64,000 nt of DNA. It comes from an uncultured Oscillospiraceae bacterium. GTDB lineage: Bacteria > Bacillota > Clostridia > Oscillospirales > Oscillospiraceae. The position numbers were made by a program, and so were the translations under genes. The notes under the pieces were generated by a model. It made no database searches and was not told the origin of the DNA. It saw only the letters and a program-made list of their open reading frames with translations. The stretch covers positions 62,001 to 126,000 of the forward strand of contig CATMVA010000006.1 of assembly GCA_950075865.1 (NCBI GenBank), read 5' to 3'. Positions 1-8,034 of the stretch are shown here, piece by piece. How positions within the stretch are numbered: the stretch's first letter is position 1; each line of letters starts with the position of its first letter.

Positions 1-405
1 GCCGCGGTGGAGTGGATCTGCTTCGGCCCCAACTCCTTCAACGCGGCCCTGCCGGTCTATGCCAACGTGGAAAAGCTGCCCGACTACCTCACCAAGACCA
101 CCCCGGAGGTGGACACCGGCACCTTCTACTGGGCCTCCCGGCTCATCGCCGCCATGGCGGACAACAACTACGGCGCCTGCATCCAGCTGGTGGAGCGGTA
201 TCAGGGGGCCATCGCCAATGGGGGAAGCCGGCTCATCCACGAGTACGACCAAAAAATGCTGGAGGCCGGGAAATTCGATCTTCTGGACGAGGCCAACAGG
301 AAGCTCTGCGAGCTGGCAAAAAAAGAGTCCACGGACGCCATCGGCAAGGTCCTGCATCAGGCCAGCCTGGCCATGAAGTGCAACTACAACCGGGCGGACA
401 ACTGA
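1..405 (+). CDS. C69-family dipeptidase, 3' part only
   Basis: The gene enters from the left edge, so only the last 134 residues are visible and no start can be assigned. The text WICFGPNSFNAALPVYANV, followed by a helical C-terminus ending MKCNYNRADN, is typical of the C-terminal third of peptidase family C69 (PepD-like Ntn-hydrolase dipeptidases). The nucleophile Cys would lie upstream, outside the window. These enzymes cleave a broad range of dipeptides in the cytoplasm or at the surface. The assignment rests on remembered family resemblance of this C-terminal block. It is followed directly by a decayed peptidase gene. Confidence 0.7.
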   Translation, partial: AAVEWICFGPNSFNAALPVYANVEKLPDYLTKTTPEVDTGTFYWASRLIAAMADNNYGACIQLVERYQGAIANGGSRLIHEYDQKMLEAGKFDLLDEANRKLCELAKKESTDAIGKVLHQASLAMKCNYNRADN

Positions 406-451
406 GCCCCATAAAAAAGTCCTCCGGCCCCTGCCGGCCGAAAAACAAGAC

Positions 452-1015
452 GGTATCATCCCGGATTTTTACAAACGGGCGCTGGAGCTGCGGGAGGAGA
501 CCGTCGAACACCGCCGCTGGCTGCACAGCCACGCGGAGGTGGGCCTGGTGGATATGCCCAAGGCCCAGGCCCATGTCATGGAACAACTGAAGGCTGCCGG
601 TCTGGACCCCCGGCCCTGCGGGCACGGCGTGACCGCCGAGGAGACCTTTGAGGGGGCCAGGGATATGATCGCGAACGGGATCCTGGAGGGTGTGGACGGG
701 ACCATAGCCTATCATTTGGGCTCGGGCAGGATGCCGGTGGGGCTGTTTATGTACAACAGCGGCGGGACCATGATGTACTCGGTGGACGGCTTCCGTCTGA
801 CGGTCCGCGGCATCTCGGCCATCGCCTCCGAGGATTTTGCCACCGTCGCCGAAAAGGAGCCCAGCGTGTTCATGTATCTCTCAGCAGGGTATCTGGATGA
901 ACGGGGCGACGCCCCCGCCCACAATCCCAAGGTCCGGTTCAATGAGGAGGTCTGCCCCATTGGCTCGGCCTGCTTGGCCCACTGCGCGGTCCGGTGGCTG
1001 GAAGGGCGCTCATAG
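452..1015 (+). pseudogene. M20D-type amidohydrolase/aminoacylase remnant with internal deletions
   Basis: The frame is open from about 404 to the TAG at 1013-1015 but has no convincing start; similarity begins near 461 (DFYKRALELREETVEHRRWLH). The N-terminal helix of M20D amidohydrolases (HSHAEVGL...GHGVTA) runs straight into EGARDMIANGIL, so the metal-binding block with its HxCGHD motif is missing. Later VDGFRLTVRG joins ISAIASEDFATVAEK directly, so most of the dimerisation domain is also gone. About 190 residues remain of an expected 390. It cannot bind the catalytic metal pair and is best read as a relic. It sits just outside the left end of the mobile element. Confidence 0.75.
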
Positions 1016-1091
1016 GGCAAGGATTTGCCGGCGCCCTGGCACCAAATTGGCACCAGGGACGCGCCGCAAGGGAAAACCAAAGAAAAAGCAA

Positions 1092-1123
1092 AACCCCGTA
1101 ACCTTTGCGGTTACGGGGTTTTT
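1092..1123 (+). terminator. Rho-independent terminator beside attL
   Basis: A perfect 12-bp stem (AACCCCGTAACC / GGTTACGGGGTT) with a five-base loop is followed by a T run. It lies immediately outside the left 45-bp tRNA-Thr repeat. Before integration it would have been the terminator downstream of the tRNA-Thr gene. Confidence 0.8.
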
Positions 1124-1125
1124 GT

Positions 1126-1170
1126 TGGAGCTGCTACCCAGATTTGAACTGGGGACCTCATCCTTACCAA
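1126..1170. repeat. attL: 45-bp copy of the tRNA-Thr 3' half
   Basis: These 45 bases are identical, in the same orientation, to 18336-18380, the 3' half of the intact tRNA-Thr from the encoded CCA to the anticodon loop. After 1170 the tRNA sequence stops and unrelated sequence begins. This is the distal attachment site made when the element inserted into the tRNA gene. Confidence 0.92.
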
Positions 1171-1311
1171 CTCACGCACCTGGAATTTTTGTTGTTTTTC
1201 TTATCGTATCTCAATGCCACCAATCCTTGCTTGCCCAATGATCGATGTGTTTTCTCTTCGGCCCTTACCGTATCTTTTGGTGGGCTGTTGTGGGCCCACT
1301 TTGTGTGTCGA

Positions 1312-1329
1312 TGGCGGTTTTTTGGCGGG
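1312..1329. repeat. Subterminal repeat, left end of element
   Basis: TGGCGGTTTTTTGGCGG occurs here, about 140 bp inside attL, and again in the same orientation at 18237-18253, about 85 bp inside attR. Each copy itself contains two GGCGG units separated by a T tract. Subterminal repeats of this kind are candidate arm-type binding sites for the integrase or excisionase; that role is inferred from position. Confidence 0.55.
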
Positions 1330-1354
1330 TTAAATTTGCCCTGAAATCTTCAGC

Positions 1355-2365
1355 TCACGGCTTCAGACGCTTTACGTTTTCGGTCAGCTCATCCACATCG
1401 TCTGTGGCTTCCAACGCCCGGCGGTGGGCATCGTACAACTCGTACTGCTCCAGGGCCAGCTTTTCGGCTTCCTCACGCTTCACCGTACCCAGATTCTCCA
1501 GAACCTCTCTACCGTTAAAGCGCAGAAACTCACCCAGCTTGACTTCCCAATCAGACATATGCATGGGATTGTGGCCCTTTGCTTGCAGTTCTGCATAGTC
1601 CAGATACATATTCACGATCAGATTCAGCGTGCTGATCTCCTCGTGGGACATATAGTTCTTGGCTATCGTCACATCGCCCCGGCGCACCTTGGCACCCTTG
1701 TATGCGGTCAGTCCCATGTTGTCTTTTGTGGCATCGGCACGACCTGCGATCAACTCCGGCGCCGTGTGGCCGGTGGCCGCATACTCCAGCTTGTTCTGCA
1801 CAGATTTGAAAAAGGTTTGGGCAGCCTCGCTGTTGCTGTCATAGTCCACCGAGAGGGCAAAAATGTCCTTCACCTTCTGATAGATCCGCTTCTCACTGGC
1901 CCGAATATCCCGAATACGCTCCAGGAGTTCGTCAAAGTAATCCGCCCCGAATTCCTTGGGTTCCCGCAGGCGCTCATCATTGAGGACAAAACCCTTTTTC
2001 ATGTACTCCGTAAGGACATTGCTGGCCCACCGGCGGAAATGGGCGCCCACATGGCTGCGTACCCGGTAGCCAACGGCCAGAATCATGTCCAAATTATAGA
2101 ACTTGGTATCCCGCTTAACCTCACGACCACCTTCAGTTTGAACTTGTAAGTAATTTTTACAAGTTGCCCCCTCGTCCAGTTCTCCATCCTCATAGATGTT
2201 CTTGATATGCAGGGTAATGTTCTGCGGTGTCACCTGGTACAATTCGGCCATGGAGCGCTGGGTCATCCAAATCGTGTCCGCTTCGAAGTAGACATCGATC
2301 TTGGTGTCGCCCTTCTCATTCTGGTAGATCAGAATTTTTCCGGTGTTCTGCAATTCATTGTCCAT
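1355..2365 (-). CDS. RhuM family protein
   Basis: The 336-residue protein has the order typical of RhuM (virulence RhuM) proteins: ADTIWMTQRSMAELYQVTPQNI near the N-terminus, then YNLDMILAVGYRVRS and FRRWASNVLTEYMKKGFVLND, then a helical C-terminal half. The start at 2365 is chosen because GGAGGA lies about 9 bases upstream; an upstream in-frame ATG would sit on top of that site. RhuM proteins are common cargo of pathogenicity and defence islands, and their biochemical role is not established. Here it is the first gene inside attL and has a higher GC content than the four genes behind it, so it may be a separate acquisition. Confidence 0.85.
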   Translation of the reverse strand: MDNELQNTGKILIYQNEKGDTKIDVYFEADTIWMTQRSMAELYQVTPQNITLHIKNIYEDGELDEGATCKNYLQVQTEGGREVKRDTKFYNLDMILAVGYRVRSHVGAHFRRWASNVLTEYMKKGFVLNDERLREPKEFGADYFDELLERIRDIRASEKRIYQKVKDIFALSVDYDSNSEAAQTFFKSVQNKLEYAATGHTAPELIAGRADATKDNMGLTAYKGAKVRRGDVTIAKNYMSHEEISTLNLIVNMYLDYAELQAKGHNPMHMSDWEVKLGEFLRFNGREVLENLGTVKREEAEKLALEQYELYDAHRRALEATDDVDELTENVKRLKP

Positions 2366-2416
2366 AAGCAACATTCCTCCAGGGGGCATTTTGTATTTAT
2401 TGGGGGCCTCCAATAT

Positions 2417-3034
2417 TTATCCCTTGGTTAAGGTAATCCATTTCTTTTCTGTCTTTACTTCTCCAAGAGACCAACAGCGTTCTATATCCATAAGATGAAA
2501 TTTGTGAATTCCATTCTTTTCATCAAAATAAGTCATAATAAGCGCATCAAACTGCTTTTTATCTCCTGGAACATCTGCCTCTTTTAACATATACTCTAAG
2601 TCAAATCGGCAGGCGCCGTTTTCTGGAATTACAAAAGTATAGGCGCCTTCATTCCCCAGCAAAATTGCATCATCATCACCAATACGTTGGATTTGTGTGA
2701 AGGTGGCAACTTCCTCTTCTCCTAAGTACGCATGCATACTCAAGTCCCGAATAATGCGTGAAATCCCACACGTATTTATTATATCAATCCAAAGCGGAAC
2801 TCTCATAACCAGTCCATCAGACATTCCGCTTTTATAACAGCCACAAGCCGAGTTAATGCTCCCTTTGGAATGTACTATTCTCGCATACAAAGACACTTCT
2901 CCCGCTGCCTGCAACTTCTTAGCCAGATAAGTAGAGCCGATCGCTGCTAAAGCACCAATTAAGGCGCCCAAAAGCCCTATGGCCCCAGAAACAATAGTGC
3001 TTTGTAGCTCAGGCGATAAATTTTCAAAACACAT
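2417..3034 (-). CDS. Hypothetical membrane-anchored protein of Abi-like block
   Basis: This 205-residue protein has one predicted transmembrane helix near the N-terminus (GAIGLLGALIGALAAIGSTYLA, residues about 17-38). A soluble, beta-rich domain follows, probably cytoplasmic. The start at 3034 follows an AGAGGGA ribosome site and overlaps the end of the upstream 82-residue gene by about 11 bases, suggesting translational coupling. No family is recognised. It belongs to a low-GC run of four genes (2417-4788) headed by an Abi_C-like protein, so a membrane effector or sensor role in that module is possible but unproven. Confidence 0.6.
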   Translation of the reverse strand: MCFENLSPELQSTIVSGAIGLLGALIGALAAIGSTYLAKKLQAAGEVSLYARIVHSKGSINSACGCYKSGMSDGLVMRVPLWIDIINTCGISRIIRDLSMHAYLGEEEVATFTQIQRIGDDDAILLGNEGAYTFVIPENGACRFDLEYMLKEADVPGDKKQFDALIMTYFDEKNGIHKFHLMDIERCWSLGEVKTEKKWITLTKG

Positions 3035-3272
3035 TTTGCTGTCCCTCTTTGGCTTTTTCCATGTGTTTTTGAAAAAAGTCAAATAAAACGGCGCAAAACT
3101 CCATATTGGCAGCATCTTGATAGCCCGGGTCGATTTTATCAAGGCTATCAAGAAAATCCTTTAATTTATGGGTGCTATCCAGCACTTGCATAACTTGGCT
3201 CTTATGGTACTGCTGTTGAGCCTGTTGCTGAATATAGTTATAGTTCCACATATTGTAGTAAAGCGGATTCAT
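3024..3272 (-). CDS. Small hypothetical protein, Tyr/Gln-rich N-terminus
   Basis: The protein is 82 residues long and starts MNPLYYNMWNYNYIQQQ; the start at 3272 follows GGAGGT at good spacing. The N-terminal 25 residues are rich in Tyr, Asn and Gln. The rest is predicted helical and acidic, ending FFQKHMEKAKEGQQNVF. No family is recognised. Its 3' end overlaps the following membrane protein gene, so the two are probably co-translated. Confidence 0.6.
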   Translation of the reverse strand: MNPLYYNMWNYNYIQQQAQQQYHKSQVMQVLDSTHKLKDFLDSLDKIDPGYQDAANMEFCAVLFDFFQKHMEKAKEGQQNVF

Positions 3273-3343
3273 GGTTTGTACCTCCATTCATTATGGGATT
3301 ATATTGTAGTTTGTAGGCCAAGTTGCTGGCAACCAACCCAAAC

Positions 3344-3814
3344 TTACAAATCTAAAGCTTCCATAGCATAGGGTAAGTATTGTACGAGAGATTTTTCTGC
3401 TAAATATATAACTGCATCACTCTTTCCCTCCGGCGATGGGTAAGACTGTGCAAACCATTTACGAACATTAGTAAAATATTTCTTTGAATTTAGCAATTCA
3501 GTTCTGTCAGTATATTCATCGTCAATCAATCTGCGGAGATTACTAATGCCGTCATATTGCGAAAGCTCTCTTCCATAGTCCATCAGCGCTTCAATATCAA
3601 GAATCGCTTCATAATCAAGCTGATTTAGGTAATTTCTTAACTCATCCTCTGCTTGATCATACTCGCAGGATTCTGGCGTATCTTCATATTTGAATAAATC
3701 ACTCGCCCCAATTGCTCCTGACGGAAAGTATTTGTCCATAAAATTTGTGTGAGCAGCTTGCTTCTTTTGAGAGAGCTGAATAATATCAAGAAGTTGATTC
3801 TTTGTAACTATCAT
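3344..3814 (-). CDS. DUF3775-like hypothetical protein
   Basis: The protein has 156 residues and is helical and acidic. The segment NYLNQLDYEAILDIEALMDYGREL resembles the core of DUF3775 proteins (a helix ending in ALM-x-x-GR). The match is remembered, not computed. The gene starts 23 bp downstream of the Abi-like gene stop (3838) and shares its low GC content, so the two are probably in one operon. No enzymatic motif is visible. It could be a partner or inhibitor in a defence module; nothing in the sequence proves it. Confidence 0.55.
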   Translation of the reverse strand: MIVTKNQLLDIIQLSQKKQAAHTNFMDKYFPSGAIGASDLFKYEDTPESCEYDQAEDELRNYLNQLDYEAILDIEALMDYGRELSQYDGISNLRRLIDDEYTDRTELLNSKKYFTNVRKWFAQSYPSPEGKSDAVIYLAEKSLVQYLPYAMEALDL

Positions 3815-3837
3815 TTTAATTCCTCCATCATTTTGAA

Positions 3838-4788
3838 TTAAAAAGGCAATTGCTCTTCATCGCTTGGAGTGTTCGGATCATATTCTTCACTGTGGGATAC
3901 TAATTCAATTTTGTACTCCTCAATCAAGTAGGTATTCAGTGCTGCCGCAAGATTTATTGCCAATTTTGCAAGGGGTCTGCTAATTCTTGCGGGGGTTGCT
4001 CCTGCACCATGGTCAGACGAGGAGTTATTGCGAACAAATGGCAATGCCATCATAACTTTTTCCCGAAATCCCTCTGGGGCCATGGATGCCGGCAAAATCC
4101 CGCCTTTCATTTCCACATAGGCTCTTGTCAACCTATCTGCATTTCCTTTTTGACAATTGCAAATAACCTTCAGCACACTCTCATAACTTTTTCCTGCATT
4201 TGAAATAGCTACGGCAAAGTCATCTTTCTCAAAAGATTCACAGGCCTGCAATAGCTCTTCATAAGCTGCTTGGAATTTCAAATCACTGCCCTTCAGTTCG
4301 CCCATTATTTCTAACGTCTTTTGTCTCAAATCCAATTCAAATTGCGTTGCATCAATTTTAACCATACGTCCTTCGCACAACAGCCAAGGGGCATTATATT
4401 GGGTAAATGCAGTGTTAATTTCTGCTTGAAAATCGACTTTTTCTCCACTTGAAAGTTTTTGATATTGTAGCTCAATTACATCGAAAAGGAAAGGAGTAAA
4501 TGCATTAGCCAACGGGTCATACATAGGGCCATCAAACACATTATGCTTTAATGAAATATAGGGAACCCCCTTTATCTCATTGAAATTATCAACTGCCATT
4601 TCTAATGCGGTCGTAGTAATATCATAGCTACTATAACGGTCAGGGTATATCTTTTGAGGCTCTGCGAAGTCGTGCATAACGTCACTGAGTCGAACTTTCA
4701 AATTGTAATCTAACTCTCCACAAATATTGTCTACCATCTGTCCAGATTCTGTACCTATTAGATCGGCATATCTTTCAGAGAACAACAT
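3838..4788 (-). CDS. Abortive-infection C-terminal (Abi_C)-like protein
   Basis: The protein has 316 residues. The C-terminal third (about 205-295) reads SYESVLKVICN, then a spaced stretch ending in VRNNSSSDHGAGA and a final helix. This matches the Abi_C-type domain, whose hallmark is a helix followed by N-x-x-S/G-x-x-HG. The N-terminal 200 residues are helical and unassigned. Such domains occur in phage-defence proteins that act by growth arrest. It is the first gene of a four-gene block and has its own sigma-A-like promoter just upstream (4822-4850). Family call likely, function inferred. Confidence 0.65.
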   Translation of the reverse strand: MLFSERYADLIGTESGQMVDNICGELDYNLKVRLSDVMHDFAEPQKIYPDRYSSYDITTTALEMAVDNFNEIKGVPYISLKHNVFDGPMYDPLANAFTPFLFDVIELQYQKLSSGEKVDFQAEINTAFTQYNAPWLLCEGRMVKIDATQFELDLRQKTLEIMGELKGSDLKFQAAYEELLQACESFEKDDFAVAISNAGKSYESVLKVICNCQKGNADRLTRAYVEMKGGILPASMAPEGFREKVMMALPFVRNNSSSDHGAGATPARISRPLAKLAINLAAALNTYLIEEYKIELVSHSEEYDPNTPSDEEQLPF

Positions 4789-4821
4789 GTTACCACCTCA
4801 TGCATTGCTATGTATAAAGGT

Positions 4822-4850
4822 ATTTTATCACATAAATGGGACTTTTACAA
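4822..4850 (-). promoter_or_regulatory. Sigma-A promoter of the Abi-like operon
   Basis: Read on the minus strand, TTGTAA is followed after 17 bases by TAAAAT, ending about 35 bp upstream of the start codon at 4788. Spacing is ideal and both hexamers match at 4-5 of 6 positions. Confidence 0.55.
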
Positions 4851-4899
4851 TCTTCATCAAATTCCAATGCATCAGGGAAATGTGGCTGAAATATACAAA

Positions 4900-4937
4900 A
4901 AACGAGGCAGGAGAGGGGCTTCTCTCCTGCCTCGTTT
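4900..4937 (-). terminator. Strong terminator after the zinc-ribbon operon
   Basis: A perfect 16-bp stem (AAACGAGGCAGGAGAG and its complement) with a six-base loop is followed on the minus strand by a TTTTGTAT tract. It lies 17 bp downstream of the stop at 4954 and separates the zinc-ribbon membrane operon from the Abi-like operon. Confidence 0.85.
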
Positions 4938-4953
4938 AATTTTTGGAAAACGC

Positions 4954-6507
4954 TCAGTAGGCACGTTCAAAATAGTACTCAAAAAGGCCATCCTCATCAT
5001 CATATCTCGATAATTTGATAAATTGGTCATCATAAGAATCGATGAGGAAACTAAGATCTCCCAGTGTGAGAGTTATGTTACCGGTATCACTCATTTCCAG
5101 CAATCCTGTATGTTCCTCTCCTGTCGGGAACAAAAACCGAAAGTATGCATCGCCTTCCATATATTCAATATAAATCATGGTTGGATCTTCATCAATACAT
5201 TCACGCCAAGCCCCAATAAGGTCGATGAAAGTGCCATCCATACAATATGGTGTCTCCTCATCTCCATCCAAATAGATTGTGTTTACGCCGTAAATGGACT
5301 CTGATGCCGGAACGAATGTCAAGGTGCGCTCTTCTGTTCCATCATAAAACGTAAGCACATTGTCTTTTAGTGCCTCTGGCCCAACCACAGTTTCCGGAAT
5401 AATATAATTACCTCGCCATATAGCATAGATGAGAATACCAGAATCATATTGCTCAATGTTCAAAGAATAGTAGAAATCTTGGTATAGTCCCCCTGCTTCA
5501 AAAGATCCATCGTAAGAATAGCTGCCCACCATGTCATAAATATTTATCCCATTGCTTGTTGACTCATTTATATTACTCGGTCCCTCAGAGGGAGTGACTA
5601 ATGGTGATGGAGATGGGGATGGGGATGCAACGGACAGTGATGGAGTAGGAGTACCACTTTCTTTCACCGTTATATCTTCTCCAGCGGGTTGCTTGGGTTG
5701 AAGGAGAAAAATAGCTGCTACCGAAAGAGCAATTCCCAAAATGATAGATACCCCTATTTTTACGGTGTTACTCTTCTTTGATTGGGGTGCAATGCCAGTT
5801 GCTTGGGTAAGAACGGCTTGAACTTGCTCCAAAGTGTTGACTTTCTTATCTTTCAAGAAAGCATATCTCTTTTTTCCGTTTTCTTGCCATATTATGGTTA
5901 AGCAATAATGTGACAGATAGAACCGATCACTCCATATAAGGATGGCAGTAAAGACCACAATAATCAGCACTGTAACTAAAAGCTCATTAACGCTCCTTAT
6001 TGCTAAGATGTCCCTTCCTATAACCATAGTTATGGGAAGCAGCGAAATGATGAAAGCGAGCATGATCCATCGAAAAGCAGATGCCTTCGCTTCCAACACA
6101 ATACTTTGAATAGCGTGTAGCGGAATTTCCGTGGTTATTGCATTCCGTTCACTCTCTGCAATAAGCAGATAGTCGTTATCTACTTTTGCTGCAAAACTGT
6201 GCTTTCTCCGGTAAGACCTTCTATATGTCCATGAAAAGGTACTTCCATTATTCTCCTTTGGCCCAGCATCTTCCTCTGGCGTGGCCGCAGGAATTTCTTT
6301 GGATTGAATAGGCTCCATAACCGGTTCACTTTTCGGTATCGGTTCCTCTTTCAGCCGTGCCCCGCAGTAGATACAGTACTCTGTCTCAAAATCCACTTCT
6401 TTCCCACATGACGGGCAATGCGGAATCTCTACCTTTGCTCCGCATTTTGGGCAAAAGCCTGCCTCATCCGGCAGCGGTGTACCACAGTTCACGCAAAATT
6501 TGGCCAT
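4954..6507 (-). CDS. Zinc-ribbon membrane protein with extracytoplasmic C-terminal domain
   Basis: The protein has 517 residues. Residues 1-55 hold two short zinc ribbons (CVNCG...CPKCG and CPSCG...CIYCG). A linker follows, then a PH-like segment and two transmembrane helices (about 155-200). A further helix lies near 255-275 (SIILGIALSVAAIFLLQ), then a Ser/Pro/Thr-rich spacer (about 290-320) and a 200-residue beta-rich, acidic domain probably outside the cell. Zinc-ribbon proteins of this layout are common in Clostridia but not characterised. It is the last gene of a three-gene operon (15 bp after the DUF2085 gene) that ends at a strong terminator. Confidence 0.65.
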   Translation of the reverse strand: MAKFCVNCGTPLPDEAGFCPKCGAKVEIPHCPSCGKEVDFETEYCIYCGARLKEEPIPKSEPVMEPIQSKEIPAATPEEDAGPKENNGSTFSWTYRRSYRRKHSFAAKVDNDYLLIAESERNAITTEIPLHAIQSIVLEAKASAFRWIMLAFIISLLPITMVIGRDILAIRSVNELLVTVLIIVVFTAILIWSDRFYLSHYCLTIIWQENGKKRYAFLKDKKVNTLEQVQAVLTQATGIAPQSKKSNTVKIGVSIILGIALSVAAIFLLQPKQPAGEDITVKESGTPTPSLSVASPSPSPSPLVTPSEGPSNINESTSNGINIYDMVGSYSYDGSFEAGGLYQDFYYSLNIEQYDSGILIYAIWRGNYIIPETVVGPEALKDNVLTFYDGTEERTLTFVPASESIYGVNTIYLDGDEETPYCMDGTFIDLIGAWRECIDEDPTMIYIEYMEGDAYFRFLFPTGEEHTGLLEMSDTGNITLTLGDLSFLIDSYDDQFIKLSRYDDEDGLFEYYFERAY

Positions 6508-6522
6508 ACCCCTATCTCCTCT

Positions 6523-6867
6523 CTATGTATGATTCAGAATTCTTGCGAGGCCCACTAAAAGGCCATATAGTAAAGCATAACCGCACAAAAGCCCTGTAAT
6601 CAATCTTCTTGTGTTAGTTGATTCCTTCCACCGGAGGGCTTGGATTCCCCAATCTGCAAGCATAATAGCGCAAAACAGGGGAATGATCCATAAAGGCGGA
6701 TGGAACCATCTGATGCTCAGAAGTGCCAAAAACTCCCCCAAGAACACACCCGTACAACGGGCACAGACCGGAAACTGTTTTCCCTTGAAAAAGAAGCTCC
6801 GCTCCGGTAACTGGTGACAGCCTGTAGCTCGCCCCAGTACCATGCAAATGTGATATGCTGTACTCAT
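6523..6867 (-). CDS. DUF2085 membrane protein
   Basis: The protein has 114 residues and carries the DUF2085 signature: GCHQLPERSFFFKGKQFPVC followed by ARCTG, then three hydrophobic helices. The conserved His/Cys residues suggest metal binding near the membrane, but no activity is known for the family. The gene starts 2 bp after the preceding zinc-ribbon gene stop and ends 15 bp before the next, so the three are almost certainly co-transcribed. Confidence 0.8.
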   Translation of the reverse strand: MSTAYHICMVLGRATGCHQLPERSFFFKGKQFPVCARCTGVFLGEFLALLSIRWFHPPLWIIPLFCAIMLADWGIQALRWKESTNTRRLITGLLCGYALLYGLLVGLARILNHT

Positions 6868-6869
6868 TT

Positions 6870-7553
6870 TTATAATCCCGCCAGAAGGCCATCAATAAAG
6901 GGGCCGCCAAACAGAAGCACAATAACTGTGATGACCTCTGCAACGATCAGGTAAGCTCTTACCGATATATTGGGGGGTAATATCTCAGTTAGTGGATAGC
7001 CGAGCTGTTCGGATAGCTCGGTATCTATCATCCCCCAGGCTATCAGTGGGCTGAATGCCCATACAATCATAAGGATCCACGGCCAGCCCGATAAATTGAC
7101 TCCCGCCGAGATAAACACTCCGATCAGAAGGATTGACATTGCATAGCTGGCCGCCATCACTTGGGCCTTCTCCAAAGCATCCTTCTGGGCAATGTGTTCC
7201 CGTCCGCAGTTCTTACACACCCAGACAACCTCGTTTTTCACATCAATCTTCGTTCCGGTTCCACATAGTCCACACAGCAAACCAAACGGCCCCAACAGAC
7301 AGAGCCCGCAGCAGCCACTCGATGCGCTGTAGCCACCTCCTCGTACCTTTGTCAAATTGCGGGAAACAGGTTCGCATTTGTCGCTTCCACAATGCGGACA
7401 AACCGGATCTACATGACTTTGGTGCGTTCGCTGTTGCGATAGATCAGCTGAAGGTATTTTCTTTGGCGTGGGATCTTCAAACAGCGGCTGTCCACACTTT
7501 CGGCAAAACTTTGCACCTTCAGGATTTCCCGCCCCACAGTGTTTGCAAAGCAT
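6870..7553 (-). CDS. Zinc-ribbon membrane protein
   Basis: The protein has 227 residues. The N-terminus carries a zinc ribbon (CKHCGAGNPEGAKFCRKCG), a second CPHCGSDKC knuckle near residue 50, a Cys/Gly-rich stretch (CCGLCLLGPFGLLCGLCG) and a third CKNCG. Two or three hydrophobic helices follow (about 130-165 and 200-220). The start at 7553 (ATG) is preferred over the GTG at 7562 because AGGGGGTG then lies 6-7 bases upstream. It is the first gene of the operon and diverges from an XRE regulator across 101 bp containing repeated TATAAGATA boxes. Confidence 0.6.
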   Translation of the reverse strand: MLCKHCGAGNPEGAKFCRKCGQPLFEDPTPKKIPSADLSQQRTHQSHVDPVCPHCGSDKCEPVSRNLTKVRGGGYSASSGCCGLCLLGPFGLLCGLCGTGTKIDVKNEVVWVCKNCGREHIAQKDALEKAQVMAASYAMSILLIGVFISAGVNLSGWPWILMIVWAFSPLIAWGMIDTELSEQLGYPLTEILPPNISVRAYLIVAEVITVIVLLFGGPFIDGLLAGL

Positions 7554-7566
7554 AGTGTTCACCCCC

Positions 7567-7654
7567 TATAAGATACCGTTTTTCGTTATCTTGTGACATA
7601 TTTTACCACATTCCTTTTTCGATTACAATAACGAATTAGGGGTGTTATAAGATA
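7567..7654. promoter_or_regulatory. Divergent control region with repeated TATAAGATA boxes
   Basis: TATAAGATA occurs at 7567-7575 and again at 7646-7654, directly before the XRE start codon. A reverse-orientation relative (GTTATCTTG) lies at 7585-7593. The repeats flank both divergent starts and are good candidates for operators of the XRE protein encoded at 7655. Confidence 0.5.
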
Positions 7655-8008
7655 ATGGAGAAAAAGCAGTTAAAAAAAATCGGTAAGCGGTTACGAGATA
7701 GGCGCATCGAATTGGGGCTCACCAGGGAAAAAATGTCCGAGCTTGCGGACATTGGCTCTGGATATTATGGGCAGTTGGAAGTCGGCACCTCTCAAATGTC
7801 TATCGATACTTTAATCAAACTCTCTGAGTCCATGCACCTCCCAATGGAGTATATCTTATTTGGCACTGGCTGGGAGCCAGGAGATCCTTCTGATGTTTTT
7901 AGCCTTCTAAAAGACTGTACTGATCGAGAGCTGAAATTGGCGAAAGAGGTACTGAAACTATTTTTGATGAAAAATGATTCAGCAAGCACAGAAGAGGCCG
8001 GGCAATGA
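7655..8008 (+). CDS. XRE-family transcriptional regulator
   Basis: The protein has 117 residues. Residues 5-65 form a Cro/C1-type helix-turn-helix (KRLRDRRIELGLTREKMSEL and the recognition segment SGYYGQLEVGTSQMSIDTLI). A short acidic helical tail may mediate dimerisation. It diverges from the zinc-ribbon/DUF2085 operon and probably represses that operon and itself through the TATAAGATA boxes in the shared intergenic region. Its ribosome site is weak (AGGGGTG, about 12 bases away), consistent with low expression. Confidence 0.85.
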   Translation: MEKKQLKKIGKRLRDRRIELGLTREKMSELADIGSGYYGQLEVGTSQMSIDTLIKLSESMHLPMEYILFGTGWEPGDPSDVFSLLKDCTDRELKLAKEVLKLFLMKNDSASTEEAGQ

Positions 8009-8034
8009 TTGCCCATCCTCTTTCATCCGCTTTA

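Noticed and set aside
1036-1066. Repeat-like GGCACCAAATTGGCACCAGG left of attL
   Set aside because: It resembles tRNA-proximal recombination motifs, but there is one copy, outside the element, and no partner was found.
1105-1598. Small plus-strand frames over attL
   Set aside because: They cross a tRNA fragment and the end of the RhuM gene and have no ribosome site.
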